The position numbers and the translations under genes are program-made. The notes below the pieces were generated by a model, which was not told the DNA's origin, made no database searches, and was given only the letters and a program-made list of their open reading frames with translations. Shown here piece by piece: positions 16,259 to 24,243 of a stretch of DNA of 64,000 bases (its first letter is position 1; every line of letters begins with the position of its first letter). Origin of the DNA: Hydrogenophaga sp. (GTDB lineage: Bacteria; Pseudomonadota; Gammaproteobacteria; Burkholderiales; Burkholderiaceae_C); assembly GCF_030373225.1 (NCBI RefSeq), contig NZ_JAUCZG010000012.1:56055-120054 (forward strand), given 5' to 3'.

Positions 16259-17671
16259 ATGTCTGAGTTCTTCGATCCCTACAACGCCGACCGTCCGCTC
16301 ATGATGAAGTGCAGCTGCGGGCGCGACCACACCGTGGCCGAGCACGAAGCGGAGCAGGCCGGTGCCGCCCAGGCCACCCGCACCCTGCGCGAGCGCAGCG
16401 AGACGGCCGAGTTCGAGGCTTACAGCAACGAGTTCATCGAGGCCACGCTGATGAAGGCCTTGTTCCCGCAAGACGCGGTGCGCCGCCGCTTCCTGCGCGC
16501 CGTGGGCAAGGGAACGGCCATGGCCGCCATCTCCAGCCTGCTGCCGGTGGCCAGCCTGCAAGCCATGGCCCAGGACAAGAAGGGCGCGCTGGAGAAGACC
16601 AACCTCAAGATCGGCTTCATCCCGATCACCTGCGCCACGCCACTCATCATGGCCAAGCCGCTGGGCTTCTACGAAAAGCAGGGCCTCAATGTCGAGGTGA
16701 TCAAGACCGCCGGCTGGGCGCTGATCCGCGACAAGATGATCAACAAGGAGTACGACGCAACGCACTTCCTCTCACCCATGCCGTTGGCGATCTCGATGGG
16801 TGCCGGCTCCAACGCCGTGCCCATGAACGTGGCCACGATCCAGAACACCAACGGCCAGGCGATCACGCTGCACAACAAGCACAAGGACAAGCGCGACCCC
16901 AAGCAGTGGAAGGGCTTCAAGTTCGGCGTGCCGTTCGAGTATTCGATGCACAACTTCCTGTTGCGCTATTACCTGGCCGAAGCCGGCATCAACCCCGACA
17001 CCGATGTGCAGATCCGCGTGGTGCCGCCGCCGGAGATGGTGGCCAACCTGCGCGCCGGCAACATCGACGGCTACCTTGGCCCAGACCCGTTCAACCAGCG
17101 CGCGGTGTTCGACGAAATCGGTTTCCTGCACGTGCTGACCAAGGACCTGTGGAACGGCCACCCTTGCTGCGCCTTCGGCACCAGCACCGAGTTCATCCAG
17201 CAAAACCCCAACACCTTCGCCGCGCTGTACCGCGCGGTGCTCACCGCCGCGGCCATGGCGCGCCAGCCGAAGAACCGCGAGCTGATCGCCAAGGTGATCT
17301 CGCCGCAGGCCTACCTGAACCAGCCCGAGACGGTGGTGGCGCAGGTGCTCACTGGCCGCTTTGCCGACGGTCTGGGCAATGTGGTGAATGTGCCCGACCG
17401 CGCCGACTTCGACCCCATGCCCTGGCAGAGCATGGCGGTGTGGATGCTCACGCAAATGCAGCGCTGGGGTTATGTGAAGGGCGATGTGAACTACAAGCAG
17501 ATCGCCGAGCGCGTGTTCCTCATCACCGATGCGCGCAAGCACATGAAAGACCTGGGCATGCCATTCCAGGCCGGCTCGGGCTACACCAAGCACACCATCA
17601 TGGGCAAGGAGTTCGACCCGGCCAAGGCGGCCGAGTACGCCAAGAGCTTCGCCATCAGCAAGGCGGCTTGA
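16259..17671 (+). CDS. NrtA/CynA-like ABC transporter substrate-binding protein, copy 2
   Basis: A 470-residue paralogue of the preceding gene with the same plan: a 74-residue pre-sequence containing CSCGRDH, a Tat signal RRRFLRAVG (R75 on) ending SLQAMAQD, then a periplasmic anion-binding domain starting LKIGFIPITCATPL. The KQWKGFKFGVPFEYSMHN and GHPCCAFG segments match copy 1. The leader CCAGAGGTGCGCC before the ATG is nearly the same in both genes, which fits a tandem duplication. Its stop abuts the permease start (17673), so this copy is likely the working partner of the transporter; copy 1 may have another ligand range or act as a sensor. Cyanate or nitrate are the likely ligands. Confidence 0.88.
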   Translation: MSEFFDPYNADRPLMMKCSCGRDHTVAEHEAEQAGAAQATRTLRERSETAEFEAYSNEFIEATLMKALFPQDAVRRRFLRAVGKGTAMAAISSLLPVASLQAMAQDKKGALEKTNLKIGFIPITCATPLIMAKPLGFYEKQGLNVEVIKTAGWALIRDKMINKEYDATHFLSPMPLAISMGAGSNAVPMNVATIQNTNGQAITLHNKHKDKRDPKQWKGFKFGVPFEYSMHNFLLRYYLAEAGINPDTDVQIRVVPPPEMVANLRAGNIDGYLGPDPFNQRAVFDEIGFLHVLTKDLWNGHPCCAFGTSTEFIQQNPNTFAALYRAVLTAAAMARQPKNRELIAKVISPQAYLNQPETVVAQVLTGRFADGLGNVVNVPDRADFDPMPWQSMAVWMLTQMQRWGYVKGDVNYKQIAERVFLITDARKHMKDLGMPFQAGSGYTKHTIMGKEFDPAKAAEYAKSFAISKAA

Positions 17672-17672
17672 G

Positions 17673-18536
17673 ATGAAGTCGCTCAACCTGAACCTGCGTG
17701 CGGCGCTGGTCTCGCTGCTGATGCTGGTGCTGCTCGTCGGCGCTTGGCATCTGGGCACCTCGGCGCCCTCGGTGGGCGGGTCGAGCGCCGGCATGACAGC
17801 AGAAGAAATCGAGTACGCCAAACTGCTGGGCAAAGACCCGGGCGCAGAGAAAACCACCGGGTTCCCCCAGCCCTGGGCCGTGGCCGAGGCGAGCTGGGCA
17901 CACCTGTCGAACCCGTTCTACGACAACGGTCCAAACGACAAGGGCGTGGGCATTCAGCTCGCGCATTCGCTGGCGCGGGTGGCGGTGGGCTTTCTGCTGG
18001 CGATGGCGGTGGCCATTCCGCTGGGCTTTTTGATCGGCATGTCGCCGCTGTTGAGCAAAGCGTTCGATCCGTTCGTGCAGGTGCTCAAACCCATCAGCCC
18101 GCTGGCCTGGATGCCGCTGGCGCTCTACACGCTGAAAGACAGCAACGTGAGCGGCGTGTTCGTCATCTTCATCTGCTCGATCTGGCCGATGCTGCTCAAC
18201 ACCGCTTTCGGTGTGTCTGCCGTGAAACGCGAATGGCTCAACGTGGCCAGCACCCTCGAGGTGAACCCGATCCGCAAGGCGTTCCAGGTGATCCTGCCTG
18301 CGGCCGCACCCACCATCCTGACCGGCATGCGCATCAGCATGGGCATCGCCTGGCTGGTGATCGTGGCGGCCGAGATGCTGGTGGGCGGCACCGGCATTGG
18401 CTACTTCGTGTGGAACGAGTGGAACAACCTCTCGCTCACCAACGTGATCTTCGCGATTTTGGTGATCGGTCTGGTCGGCATGTTGCTCGACCTCATGTTC
18501 GCTCAGGCGCAGAAGGCGGTGACCTATGTGGAGTGA
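17673..18536 (+). CDS. ABC transporter permease, NrtB/CynB type
   Basis: A 287-residue inner-membrane permease of the BPD_transp_1 family. The N-terminal helix (LVSLLMLVLLVGAWHLG) is followed by a periplasmic stretch of about 55 residues, then five or six helices. The EAA-type coupling loop is seen as EVNPIRKAFQVILPAAAPTILTGMRISMGIAWLVIVAAEML. The length and N-terminal loop match NrtB-type permeases. It starts one base after the preceding stop and overlaps the ATPase gene by 11 bases, so it forms a tight unit with both. Confidence 0.9.
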   Translation: MKSLNLNLRAALVSLLMLVLLVGAWHLGTSAPSVGGSSAGMTAEEIEYAKLLGKDPGAEKTTGFPQPWAVAEASWAHLSNPFYDNGPNDKGVGIQLAHSLARVAVGFLLAMAVAIPLGFLIGMSPLLSKAFDPFVQVLKPISPLAWMPLALYTLKDSNVSGVFVIFICSIWPMLLNTAFGVSAVKREWLNVASTLEVNPIRKAFQVILPAAAPTILTGMRISMGIAWLVIVAAEMLVGGTGIGYFVWNEWNNLSLTNVIFAILVIGLVGMLLDLMFAQAQKAVTYVE

Positions 18537-19398
18537 CACCAGCGTGCGCGCCAGCGTCTCCCTGCCCCACGCCAGTGCGCCGGCCCCAAAGAAAGCTTCC
18601 AAGATGACCGGTTTCCTCCAGGTTGAAAACCTCGCCAAGGCCTACCAGACCGACAAGCCGGTGTTTGCCGACGTGTCCTTCGCCATCGACAAGGGCGAGT
18701 TCGTCTGCATCATCGGCCACAGCGGCTGCGGCAAGACCACCATCCTCAACGTGCTCGCCGGCCTGGACACCGCCACCTCCGGCCACTGCTTCATGGACGG
18801 GCGCGAGATCGCCGGGCCCAGCCTGGAGCGCGGTGTCGTGTTCCAGAGCCACGCGCTCATGCCCTGGCTCACGGTGCGGCAGAACATCGCGTTCGCCGTG
18901 AAGTCGCGCTGGCCCGACTGGAGCCGGGCGCAGATCAACGAGCACGCCGAAAAATTCGTCGCGCTGGTGGGCCTCTCCCCGGCCATCGACAAGAAGCCCA
19001 GCCAGCTCTCGGGCGGCATGAAGCAGCGCGTGGGCATTGCGCGCGCGTTCGCCATCCAGCCCAAGATGCTGCTGCTCGACGAACCTTTCGGCGCGCTCGA
19101 CGCGCTCACGCGCGGCACCATCCAGGACGAGCTGATGGGCATCGTGCGCGAGACGCACCAGACCGTCTTCATGATCACCCACGACGTGGATGAAGCCATC
19201 CTGCTGGCCGACCGCATCCTGCTCATGAGCAACGGCAACGAAGGCCCGAACGGCTACGTGGCCGGTGGCATGGCCGAGGTGGTGGTGAATCCGCTGCCGC
19301 GCGAGCGCACGCGCGCGTTGTTGCACCACCTCGAGGGTTACTACGAGCTGCGCAACCACATTGTCGATTTCCTGGTCAGCAGGGCAAAAGCCCACTGA
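18526..19398 (+). CDS. ABC transporter ATPase, NrtD/CynD type
   Basis: A 290-residue ABC ATPase that energises anion import. Walker A is GHSGCGKT, the signature LSGGMKQRVGIARAFA, Walker B MLLLDEPFGALDALTR, and the switch histidine lies in MITHDVDEAI. The D-loop and Q-loop (VVFQSHALMPWLTV) are of the nitrate/sulfonate/taurine family. It lacks the fused NrtA-like domain of NrtC proteins. The ATG at 18526 lies inside the permease gene; a second in-frame ATG at 18604 (MTGFLQVENL) would give a more standard N-terminus, so the first 26 residues are uncertain. The cyanase gene follows after 40 bases. Confidence 0.92.
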   Translation: MWSDTSVRASVSLPHASAPAPKKASKMTGFLQVENLAKAYQTDKPVFADVSFAIDKGEFVCIIGHSGCGKTTILNVLAGLDTATSGHCFMDGREIAGPSLERGVVFQSHALMPWLTVRQNIAFAVKSRWPDWSRAQINEHAEKFVALVGLSPAIDKKPSQLSGGMKQRVGIARAFAIQPKMLLLDEPFGALDALTRGTIQDELMGIVRETHQTVFMITHDVDEAILLADRILLMSNGNEGPNGYVAGGMAEVVVNPLPRERTRALLHHLEGYYELRNHIVDFLVSRAKAH

Positions 19399-19438
19399 CC
19401 GTCTTTCATCCTTCCTTCAACACACAACGAGGCAACCC

Positions 19439-19882
19439 ATGAGCCGACTCGACGTCACCGAAAAGATCATCAGCACCAAAGTCACCAAGGGCCTGAGCTG
19501 GGCCGACGTGGCGAAGAAGGTGGGCCAGTCCAAGGAATGGACCACCGCGCTGTGCCTGGGCCAGATGACCGCCACGCCTGCGCAGGCCAAGGTGCTGGGC
19601 AAGATCTTCGGCCTGAGCGCCGACGAGCAGAAGTGGCTGATGGTCGTGCCCTACAAGGGTTCGCTGCCGACCTCGGTGCCCACCGATCCGTTGATCTACC
19701 GTTTCTACGAACTGGTGAGCGTGTACGGCACCACGTTCAAGGAACTGATCCACGAAGAGTTCGGCGACGGCATCATGAGCGCGATCGACTTCAAGATGGA
19801 CATGCAGCGCCAGGCCGACCCGAACGGTGACCGGGTGAACATCGTGATGTCGGGCAAGTTCCTGCCGTACAAGCAGTATTGA
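19439..19882 (+). CDS. cynS: Cyanate hydratase (cyanase)
   Basis: Cytoplasmic decameric enzyme converting cyanate and bicarbonate to ammonia and carbon dioxide, so it both detoxifies cyanate and yields nitrogen. The 147 residues (E. coli 156) have the N-terminal helical domain and the catalytic triad in its expected context: Arg88 and Glu91 in IYRFYELVSVYG and Ser114 in IMSAIDFK, ending FLPYKQY. It closes the transporter operon, which strongly suggests that the importer carries cyanate. The start at 19439 follows an ACGAGG site. A GC-rich repeat fragment follows the stop. Confidence 0.95.
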   Translation: MSRLDVTEKIISTKVTKGLSWADVAKKVGQSKEWTTALCLGQMTATPAQAKVLGKIFGLSADEQKWLMVVPYKGSLPTSVPTDPLIYRFYELVSVYGTTFKELIHEEFGDGIMSAIDFKMDMQRQADPNGDRVNIVMSGKFLPYKQY

Positions 19883-20024
19883 CCCCCCGCCGCGCTGCGC
19901 GCGTCCCCCCTGAAAAGGGGGCGGCACCTTGGGCCGGCAGAACCGGACCCTCGTTGCCGCCTTCCATCCCCGCCCCACAGTGCGATCCTGCAGGCCGAGG
20001 CACACGATGTGCTTTGATACCTGC
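19883..20024. repeat. GC-rich intergenic repeat fragment after cynS
   Basis: Bases 19884-19935 carry CGCGCTGCGCGCGTCC, a C6...G5 hairpin (CCCCCCTGAAAAGGGGG) and CACCTTGGG, resembling parts of the 87-bp tandem repeat at 11520-11780. It may work as a transcription end for the cyanate operon but has no T-run. The remainder up to 20024 shows nothing else. Confidence 0.5.
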
Positions 20025-20639
20025 ATGCCCACCTCTCCCCTGATCCGCCTCACCCACTCCTGGCTCGACGACGGCCATGCGCTGGTGGCCGGGTCGCTCT
20101 TTGTGGCGCTGGGCATGACCATGTTTGCCCACGCCGGGCTGCTCACGGGCGGCGTGGCCGGCGTGGCTTTTCTGGTGAGCTACGCCACCGGGCTGAACCT
20201 GGCGCTGTGCTTCTTCGTGTTCAGCCTGCCGTTTTTCTGGCTCTCGTGGAAGCGGCTGGGCGTGGAGTTCACGCTCAAGAGCCTCGGTGCGGTGACGCTG
20301 GTGTCGCTGTGCACCGCGCTGGCGCCGCGCGTGGTGCGCTTCGAGTTGCTCAACCCCTGGGTGGCCTCGGTGGTCGGTGGTTTTCTCATCGGCTTCGGGC
20401 TGCTCGCCTTGCTGCGCCACCACGCCAGCGTCGGCGGGGTGAACATCGTGGCGCAGTGGCTGCAGCAGACCCGCAGCATGAGGGCTGGTTACATCCAGAT
20501 GGCGGTCGATGTGCTGGTGGTGCTCACCGCCTTCGCGGTGGTGCCGCCCGAGCGTGTGTTGCAGTCGGTGGTGGGTGCCGTGGCGATCGGCGCCATCCTC
20601 GCGCTCAACCACCGACCGGGGCGCTACCTCGGGGTGTGA
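20025..20639 (+). CDS. YitT-family membrane protein
   Basis: A 204-residue integral membrane protein with about six hydrophobic helices and the glycine-rich HAGLLTGGVAGVAFLVSY motif typical of the YitT/YpjC (DUF161) family, followed by SVGGVNIVAQWLQ, the second half of the repeated glycine motif. Only the membrane domain is present; the C-terminal cytosolic domain (DUF2179) of longer homologues is absent, as is common in proteobacteria. The function is not established for the family. The start MPTSPLIRL at 20025 is favoured; an ATG at 20007 is also in frame. Monocistronic, convergent with vapC. Confidence 0.8.
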   Translation: MPTSPLIRLTHSWLDDGHALVAGSLFVALGMTMFAHAGLLTGGVAGVAFLVSYATGLNLALCFFVFSLPFFWLSWKRLGVEFTLKSLGAVTLVSLCTALAPRVVRFELLNPWVASVVGGFLIGFGLLALLRHHASVGGVNIVAQWLQQTRSMRAGYIQMAVDVLVVLTAFAVVPPERVLQSVVGAVAIGAILALNHRPGRYLGV

Positions 20640-20648
20640 GGCGGCGCG

Positions 20649-21044
20649 TCAGCGCATGGGCGACTTCGGGATCAGCACGACCCCGGGCATGCCTTCAAAG
20701 TGGGCGTCGCAGGTGAGCAGTTCGGCGCCCCGTTGCACCGCCGTGGCATACACGATGGCATCGGCCGTGGCCAGCTTGTGTTGTCGGTGCAGATCGGCTG
20801 CCAGCAGGGCGGTGGTGGTGTCCAGCGGTACCACCTGGCACTTCATCGTGTAGGCGATCACTTGATCGGCCTGCGATTCGCCCAGTTCCCGCCACAACCA
20901 TTTGGACAGTTCCAGCTGCACCATGGTCGGTACGAGGCACAGGTCTTTTTCAGGAATTTCCCGGGCCAGCTTCTTGCCGACCGGCGAGGCGATCAGCCAT
21001 TCGATCCAGGCCGAGGTGTCCACCACGCGCATGTGCGCCGCCAT
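20649..21044 (-). CDS. PIN-domain toxin (VapC-like)
   Basis: A 131-residue PIN-domain ribonuclease, the toxin of a type II toxin-antitoxin pair. The acidic Mg2+-binding residues are in VVDTSAWIEWL, the glutamate in MVQLELSKWL, TADAIVYATA and LLTCDAHF. The start ATG overlaps the antitoxin stop (ATGA), the usual order of antitoxin then toxin with coupled translation. VapC toxins cut specific RNAs (initiator tRNA or rRNA in studied cases); the target here is unknown. Confidence 0.88.
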   Translation of the reverse strand: MAAHMRVVDTSAWIEWLIASPVGKKLAREIPEKDLCLVPTMVQLELSKWLWRELGESQADQVIAYTMKCQVVPLDTTTALLAADLHRQHKLATADAIVYATAVQRGAELLTCDAHFEGMPGVVLIPKSPMR

Positions 21045-21256
21045 CAGTAGCGGTCCTTGCGATCCCGGTACCCCGTCGGGCTGGCACCTTTGGCAATGCC
21101 GGCGAGCTGTTTCAGTTCGGGGACCGGCATCACAAGAACGCCCTTGTCCTTGGGAATGAAAACGAACTCCTGCCCGGCCTCCCAGCGCAGTTCGTCGCGA
21201 ACGGCCTTGGGAATGGAGATCTGGAATTTGCTGGACAGGGTGGCGGTGGAAGACAT
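21044..21256 (-). CDS. AbrB/MazE-type antitoxin (VapB-like)
   Basis: A 70-residue antitoxin with an N-terminal swapped-hairpin AbrB/SpoVT DNA-binding fold (TATLSSKFQISIPKAVRDELRWEAGQ, split here as the first strand pair and helix) and a disordered C-terminal tail (LAGIAKGASPTGYRDRKDRY) that would bind the toxin. It is expected to repress its own operon. The AGGAGCCAGAC stretch before the ATG provides a strong ribosome binding site, consistent with antitoxin being made in excess. Confidence 0.88.
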   Translation of the reverse strand: MSSTATLSSKFQISIPKAVRDELRWEAGQEFVFIPKDKGVLVMPVPELKQLAGIAKGASPTGYRDRKDRY

Positions 21257-21285
21257 GTCTGGCTCCTGATCGATCGATCAATGAA

Positions 21286-21301
21286 TGGTAAGAATATACC
21301 A
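21286..21301. promoter_or_regulatory. Inverted repeat upstream of vapB, likely autoregulatory operator
   Basis: TGGTA-AGAATA-TACCA, 30 bases before the antitoxin ATG, in the only AT-rich stretch nearby; GATCGATCGATC (about 21267-21279) lies between. The position fits an operator over the promoter of a self-repressed toxin-antitoxin operon. Confidence 0.5.
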
Positions 21302-21324
21302 AACGTCGTGCGGATCGCAGGCCT

Positions 21325-22194
21325 CTATCCCGGCAGTGGAATCCACTCCTGATCGTCCCCCGGCGGCAGCGCAAAGCGCCCCGCCACCCAGTCGGCCTTG
21401 GCCTGTTCGATGCGTTCCTTGCGCGAGGACACGAAGTTCCAGAACACATGGCGTTCGCCCAGCGGCTCACCGCCAAAGACCATCAGCGTGCTTTTCTCCC
21501 GCGCGGTGATGACCGCATCGGTGTCGTTGCCGAACACCAGCAGCTGGCCGGGCACACAGGTCTGGCCGGCGTGTTCGACTTCGCCGCGCGCCACGTACAC
21601 CGCCTGTTCGCTGTACCCGCCGGGCAGGGCCAGGCGCGCGCCGGCCTGCCATTCGGTGTGCAGGTAGAACAGCGGCGAGTGTGTCTTCACCGGGCTGCTC
21701 ATGCCATAGGCCTCGCCCGCGATCAGGCGCATCCACACGCCGGCGTCGTCGCGCACCGGCAGGTCGGCCGCCGGGTAATGGGTGAAGGCCGGTTCGGTTT
21801 CTTCATCGGCCTCGGGCAGGGCCACCCACAACTGCATCAGTTCGAGGCCGCCGCCGGCAAACGAGTCGGGGTGTGTGAAGCGCTCCGAATGCGAGATGCC
21901 CCGCCCGGCCGTCATCCAGTTCACGTCGCCAGGCCGGATGAGCTGGTGCACGCCCAGGCTGTCGCGGTGGGCCACCTCGCCGCTGAGCAGGTAGCTCACG
22001 GTGGACAGCCCGATGTGCGGGTGCGGGCGCACGTCGGCGCCCGCAATGTCTTGCGGTGCCAGCGTCACCGGTCCGGCGTGGTCCACGAAGATCCAGGGGC
22101 CGACCATGCGGCGCCTGGCGCTGGGCAGCACGCGCCGCACGGTCAGGCCGTGGCCCAGGTCGGCGGCGCGCGCGGTGATGACCATCTCCAGCAT
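21325..22194 (-). CDS. Pirin-family protein, copy 1
   Basis: A 289-residue bicupin of the pirin family. The N-terminal cupin metal-binding segment is visible as RPHPHIGLSTVSYLLSGEVAHRDSLG with the expected histidines, followed by WMTAGRGISHSERF. Bacterial pirins bind Fe or other metals; some act as quercetin dioxygenases, others modulate enzymes, so the function stays open. The start MLEMVITARAADLG (22194) is preceded by GGAGAACGCC. It lies 13 bases after the stop of a second pirin gene, and the two are probably one transcript. The two proteins are homologous but clearly divergent, so this is an old duplication. Confidence 0.88.
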   Translation of the reverse strand: MLEMVITARAADLGHGLTVRRVLPSARRRMVGPWIFVDHAGPVTLAPQDIAGADVRPHPHIGLSTVSYLLSGEVAHRDSLGVHQLIRPGDVNWMTAGRGISHSERFTHPDSFAGGGLELMQLWVALPEADEETEPAFTHYPAADLPVRDDAGVWMRLIAGEAYGMSSPVKTHSPLFYLHTEWQAGARLALPGGYSEQAVYVARGEVEHAGQTCVPGQLLVFGNDTDAVITAREKSTLMVFGGEPLGERHVFWNFVSSRKERIEQAKADWVAGRFALPPGDDQEWIPLPG

Positions 22195-22207
22195 GGCGTT
22201 CTCCTGT

Positions 22208-23080
22208 TCAGGCTGCGGCGGCGATGCGCCCCATGCGGCCACTTTGAAAATCGGCGAACGCCTGGTGGATCTCGGTCTCCGTGTTCATCACGAACGGGCC
22301 ATACCCCACCACCGGCTCGTCGATCGGTTCACCGGCGAGCCACAGCACGGTGCTGTCTTCGAGCACCTCCAGCTGCACATCTTCGCCCTCGCGGGAGAAC
22401 ACCGGCATCTGCCCGGCGGTCACCTCCTGACCATCGGCCAGGCGCAGGTGGCCACGCAACACCAGCGGTGCCGTCGTGTGACCCGCTGCGGCCGGCAGCG
22501 TCACGCTGTGGCCGGCCTTCAGACGCAGGTCCCACACCTGCATGGGCGTGAAGGTCCTGGCCGGACCGGCCGTGCCCTGCAGTTCGCCGGCGATGATGCG
22601 CGCCAGGCCCGCGCCCCCGGGCAGGGCGACCTCGGGAATCCGGTCGCGCGTGATGCCCTGGTAGGCCGGTGCGGCCATCTTGTCGCGCGCCGGCAGGTTC
22701 ACCCAGAGCTGCACCATCTCGAACGGCCCGCCCGTTCGGGCGAAGCGTTCGCCGTGGTACTCCTCGTGCACGATGCCGGCGGCGGCCGTCATCCACTGCA
22801 CCTCGCCGGGGCCGATGGTGCCGCCACCGCCGCTGGAGTCGCGGTGCGCGACCTCGCCGTCGAAGACGATGGTCACAGTCTCGAAGCCGCGGTGCGGGTG
22901 CTGGCCCACGCCGCGGCGCTGCGCGGTGGGCTCGAAGCGGGTCGGGCCGCCGTGATCGAGCATGAGGAACGGCGAAAAGCGCTCGGGCCGGTCGTTGTAC
23001 GAGAACAGCGTGCGCACCGGAAAGCCGTCGCCGACCCAGTGACCGCCTTCGCTGCGTTGAATGAAAGAAGCGGTTTTCAT
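22208..23080 (-). CDS. Pirin-family protein, copy 2
   Basis: A 290-residue pirin with the metal-binding cupin segment QHPHRGFETVTIVFDGEVAHRDSSG and QWMTAAAGIVHEEYH; the C-terminal cupin (WLAGEPIDEPVVGYGPFVMNTETEI) is also typical. It is the first gene of the pirin pair. The ATG at 23080 has an AAGGAGAACAACCG site. Quercetinase or regulatory activity cannot be told apart from sequence. Confidence 0.9.
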   Translation of the reverse strand: MKTASFIQRSEGGHWVGDGFPVRTLFSYNDRPERFSPFLMLDHGGPTRFEPTAQRRGVGQHPHRGFETVTIVFDGEVAHRDSSGGGGTIGPGEVQWMTAAAGIVHEEYHGERFARTGGPFEMVQLWVNLPARDKMAAPAYQGITRDRIPEVALPGGAGLARIIAGELQGTAGPARTFTPMQVWDLRLKAGHSVTLPAAAGHTTAPLVLRGHLRLADGQEVTAGQMPVFSREGEDVQLEVLEDSTVLWLAGEPIDEPVVGYGPFVMNTETEIHQAFADFQSGRMGRIAAAA

Positions 23081-23175
23081 CGGTTGTTCTCCTTGCGACC
23101 AACCACTCTAACGGGCCAGCGTCCTCCCCATGGTTGGCAGGTTCAATCCGGTGGCGGCGGTAAGCTTCAACCCCC

Positions 23176-24243
23176 ATGCGCATCGAACACCTCCGCCAAC
23201 GCCTGCAAGCCCTGGGCGCCAACCCGCGCCACACCCAGCGCGTGCTGCGCCTGTGGTCGCAGGCCCTGCCACAGCACAGCGGGCGGCGCGAGGTGGCGCA
23301 CTTCCTGCCCGCCACGCTGGTGGCGGCGCTGCCTGCGCTCACCCGGGAGCTCGCGGCCCTGGCGGTGCTGCAATCCGAACACCCGGGCGATGACGGCTCG
23401 GCGCGCCTGCTGGTGGCGCTGGCCGATGGCCAGACGGTGGAGAGCGTGCTGCTGCCGCGTGGCGGCTTGTGTGTGTCCACACAGGTGGGTTGTGCGGTGG
23501 GTTGCGTGTTCTGCATGACCGGACAGGGTGGCCTGGTCCGCCAGGTCGGCAGCGCCGAGATCGTGGCGCAAGTGGCGCTGGCACGCACGCTGCGGCCGGT
23601 GAACAAAGTGGTGTTCATGGGCATGGGTGAGCCCGCGCACAACCTGGACAACGTGATGGAGGCGATCGACCTGCTCGGCACCCTGGGCAACATCGGCCAC
23701 AAGCAGCTGGTGTTCTCCACCGTGGGCGATCCGCGCGTGTTCGAAACCCTGCCGCTGGGCCGGGTGAAACCGGCGCTGGCACTCTCGCTGCACACCACCC
23801 GGGCGGCGCTGCGCGAACAGCTGCTGCCGCGCGCACCGCGCATGACACCCGCCGAGCTGGTGGACGCCGGCGAGCGCTACGCGCGCGCCACCGGCTATCC
23901 CATCCAATACCAGTGGACGCTGCTGGCCGGCATCAACGATGGCGACGACGAGGTCGAGGAGCTGGTGCGACTGCTGCACGGCAAGTCGGCCATCCTCAAC
24001 CTGATTCCCTACAACACGGTGGACGGTTTGCCCTACCGGCGCCCGAGCAGTGACCAGGCCGCCGACATGGCCCGACGACTGCACCGCCGCGGCATCCTCA
24101 CCAAGCTTCGCCAGTCGGCCGGGCAGGACGTGGAGGCGGGCTGCGGGCAGTTGCGGGCGCGGGCGGACCGGCCGACCCGGCGCGTCGTGCCGATCCAACC
24201 CGTCGGGCTCAATGCAGCGTCAACGGCCGTGACGTCGTCTTGA
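23176..24243 (+). CDS. RlmN-like radical SAM RNA methyltransferase
   Basis: A 355-residue radical-SAM enzyme of the RlmN/Cfr family. The cluster-binding motif is C106-x3-C110-x2-C113 (GCAVGCVFC), the GMGEPAHN segment binds SAM, and a C-terminal cysteine ([13 protein letters not shown]) matches the methyl-carrying cysteine. RlmN methylates A2503 of 23S rRNA and A37 of some tRNAs. Sequence details (STQVGC but HLRQRL N-terminus) are those of an RlmN-like paralogue frequent in beta-proteobacteria, and a canonical rlmN probably exists elsewhere, so I give no symbol. The last 35 bases overlap the convergent rubredoxin-reductase gene. About 25 C-terminal residues are an unconserved basic extension. 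Confidence 0.85.
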   Translation: MRIEHLRQRLQALGANPRHTQRVLRLWSQALPQHSGRREVAHFLPATLVAALPALTRELAALAVLQSEHPGDDGSARLLVALADGQTVESVLLPRGGLCVSTQVGCAVGCVFCMTGQGGLVRQVGSAEIVAQVALARTLRPVNKVVFMGMGEPAHNLDNVMEAIDLLGTLGNIGHKQLVFSTVGDPRVFETLPLGRVKPALALSLHTTRAALREQLLPRAPRMTPAELVDAGERYARATGYPIQYQWTLLAGINDGDDEVEELVRLLHGKSAILNLIPYNTVDGLPYRRPSSDQAADMARRLHRRGILTKLRQSAGQDVEAGCGQLRARADRPTRRVVPIQPVGLNAASTAVTSS

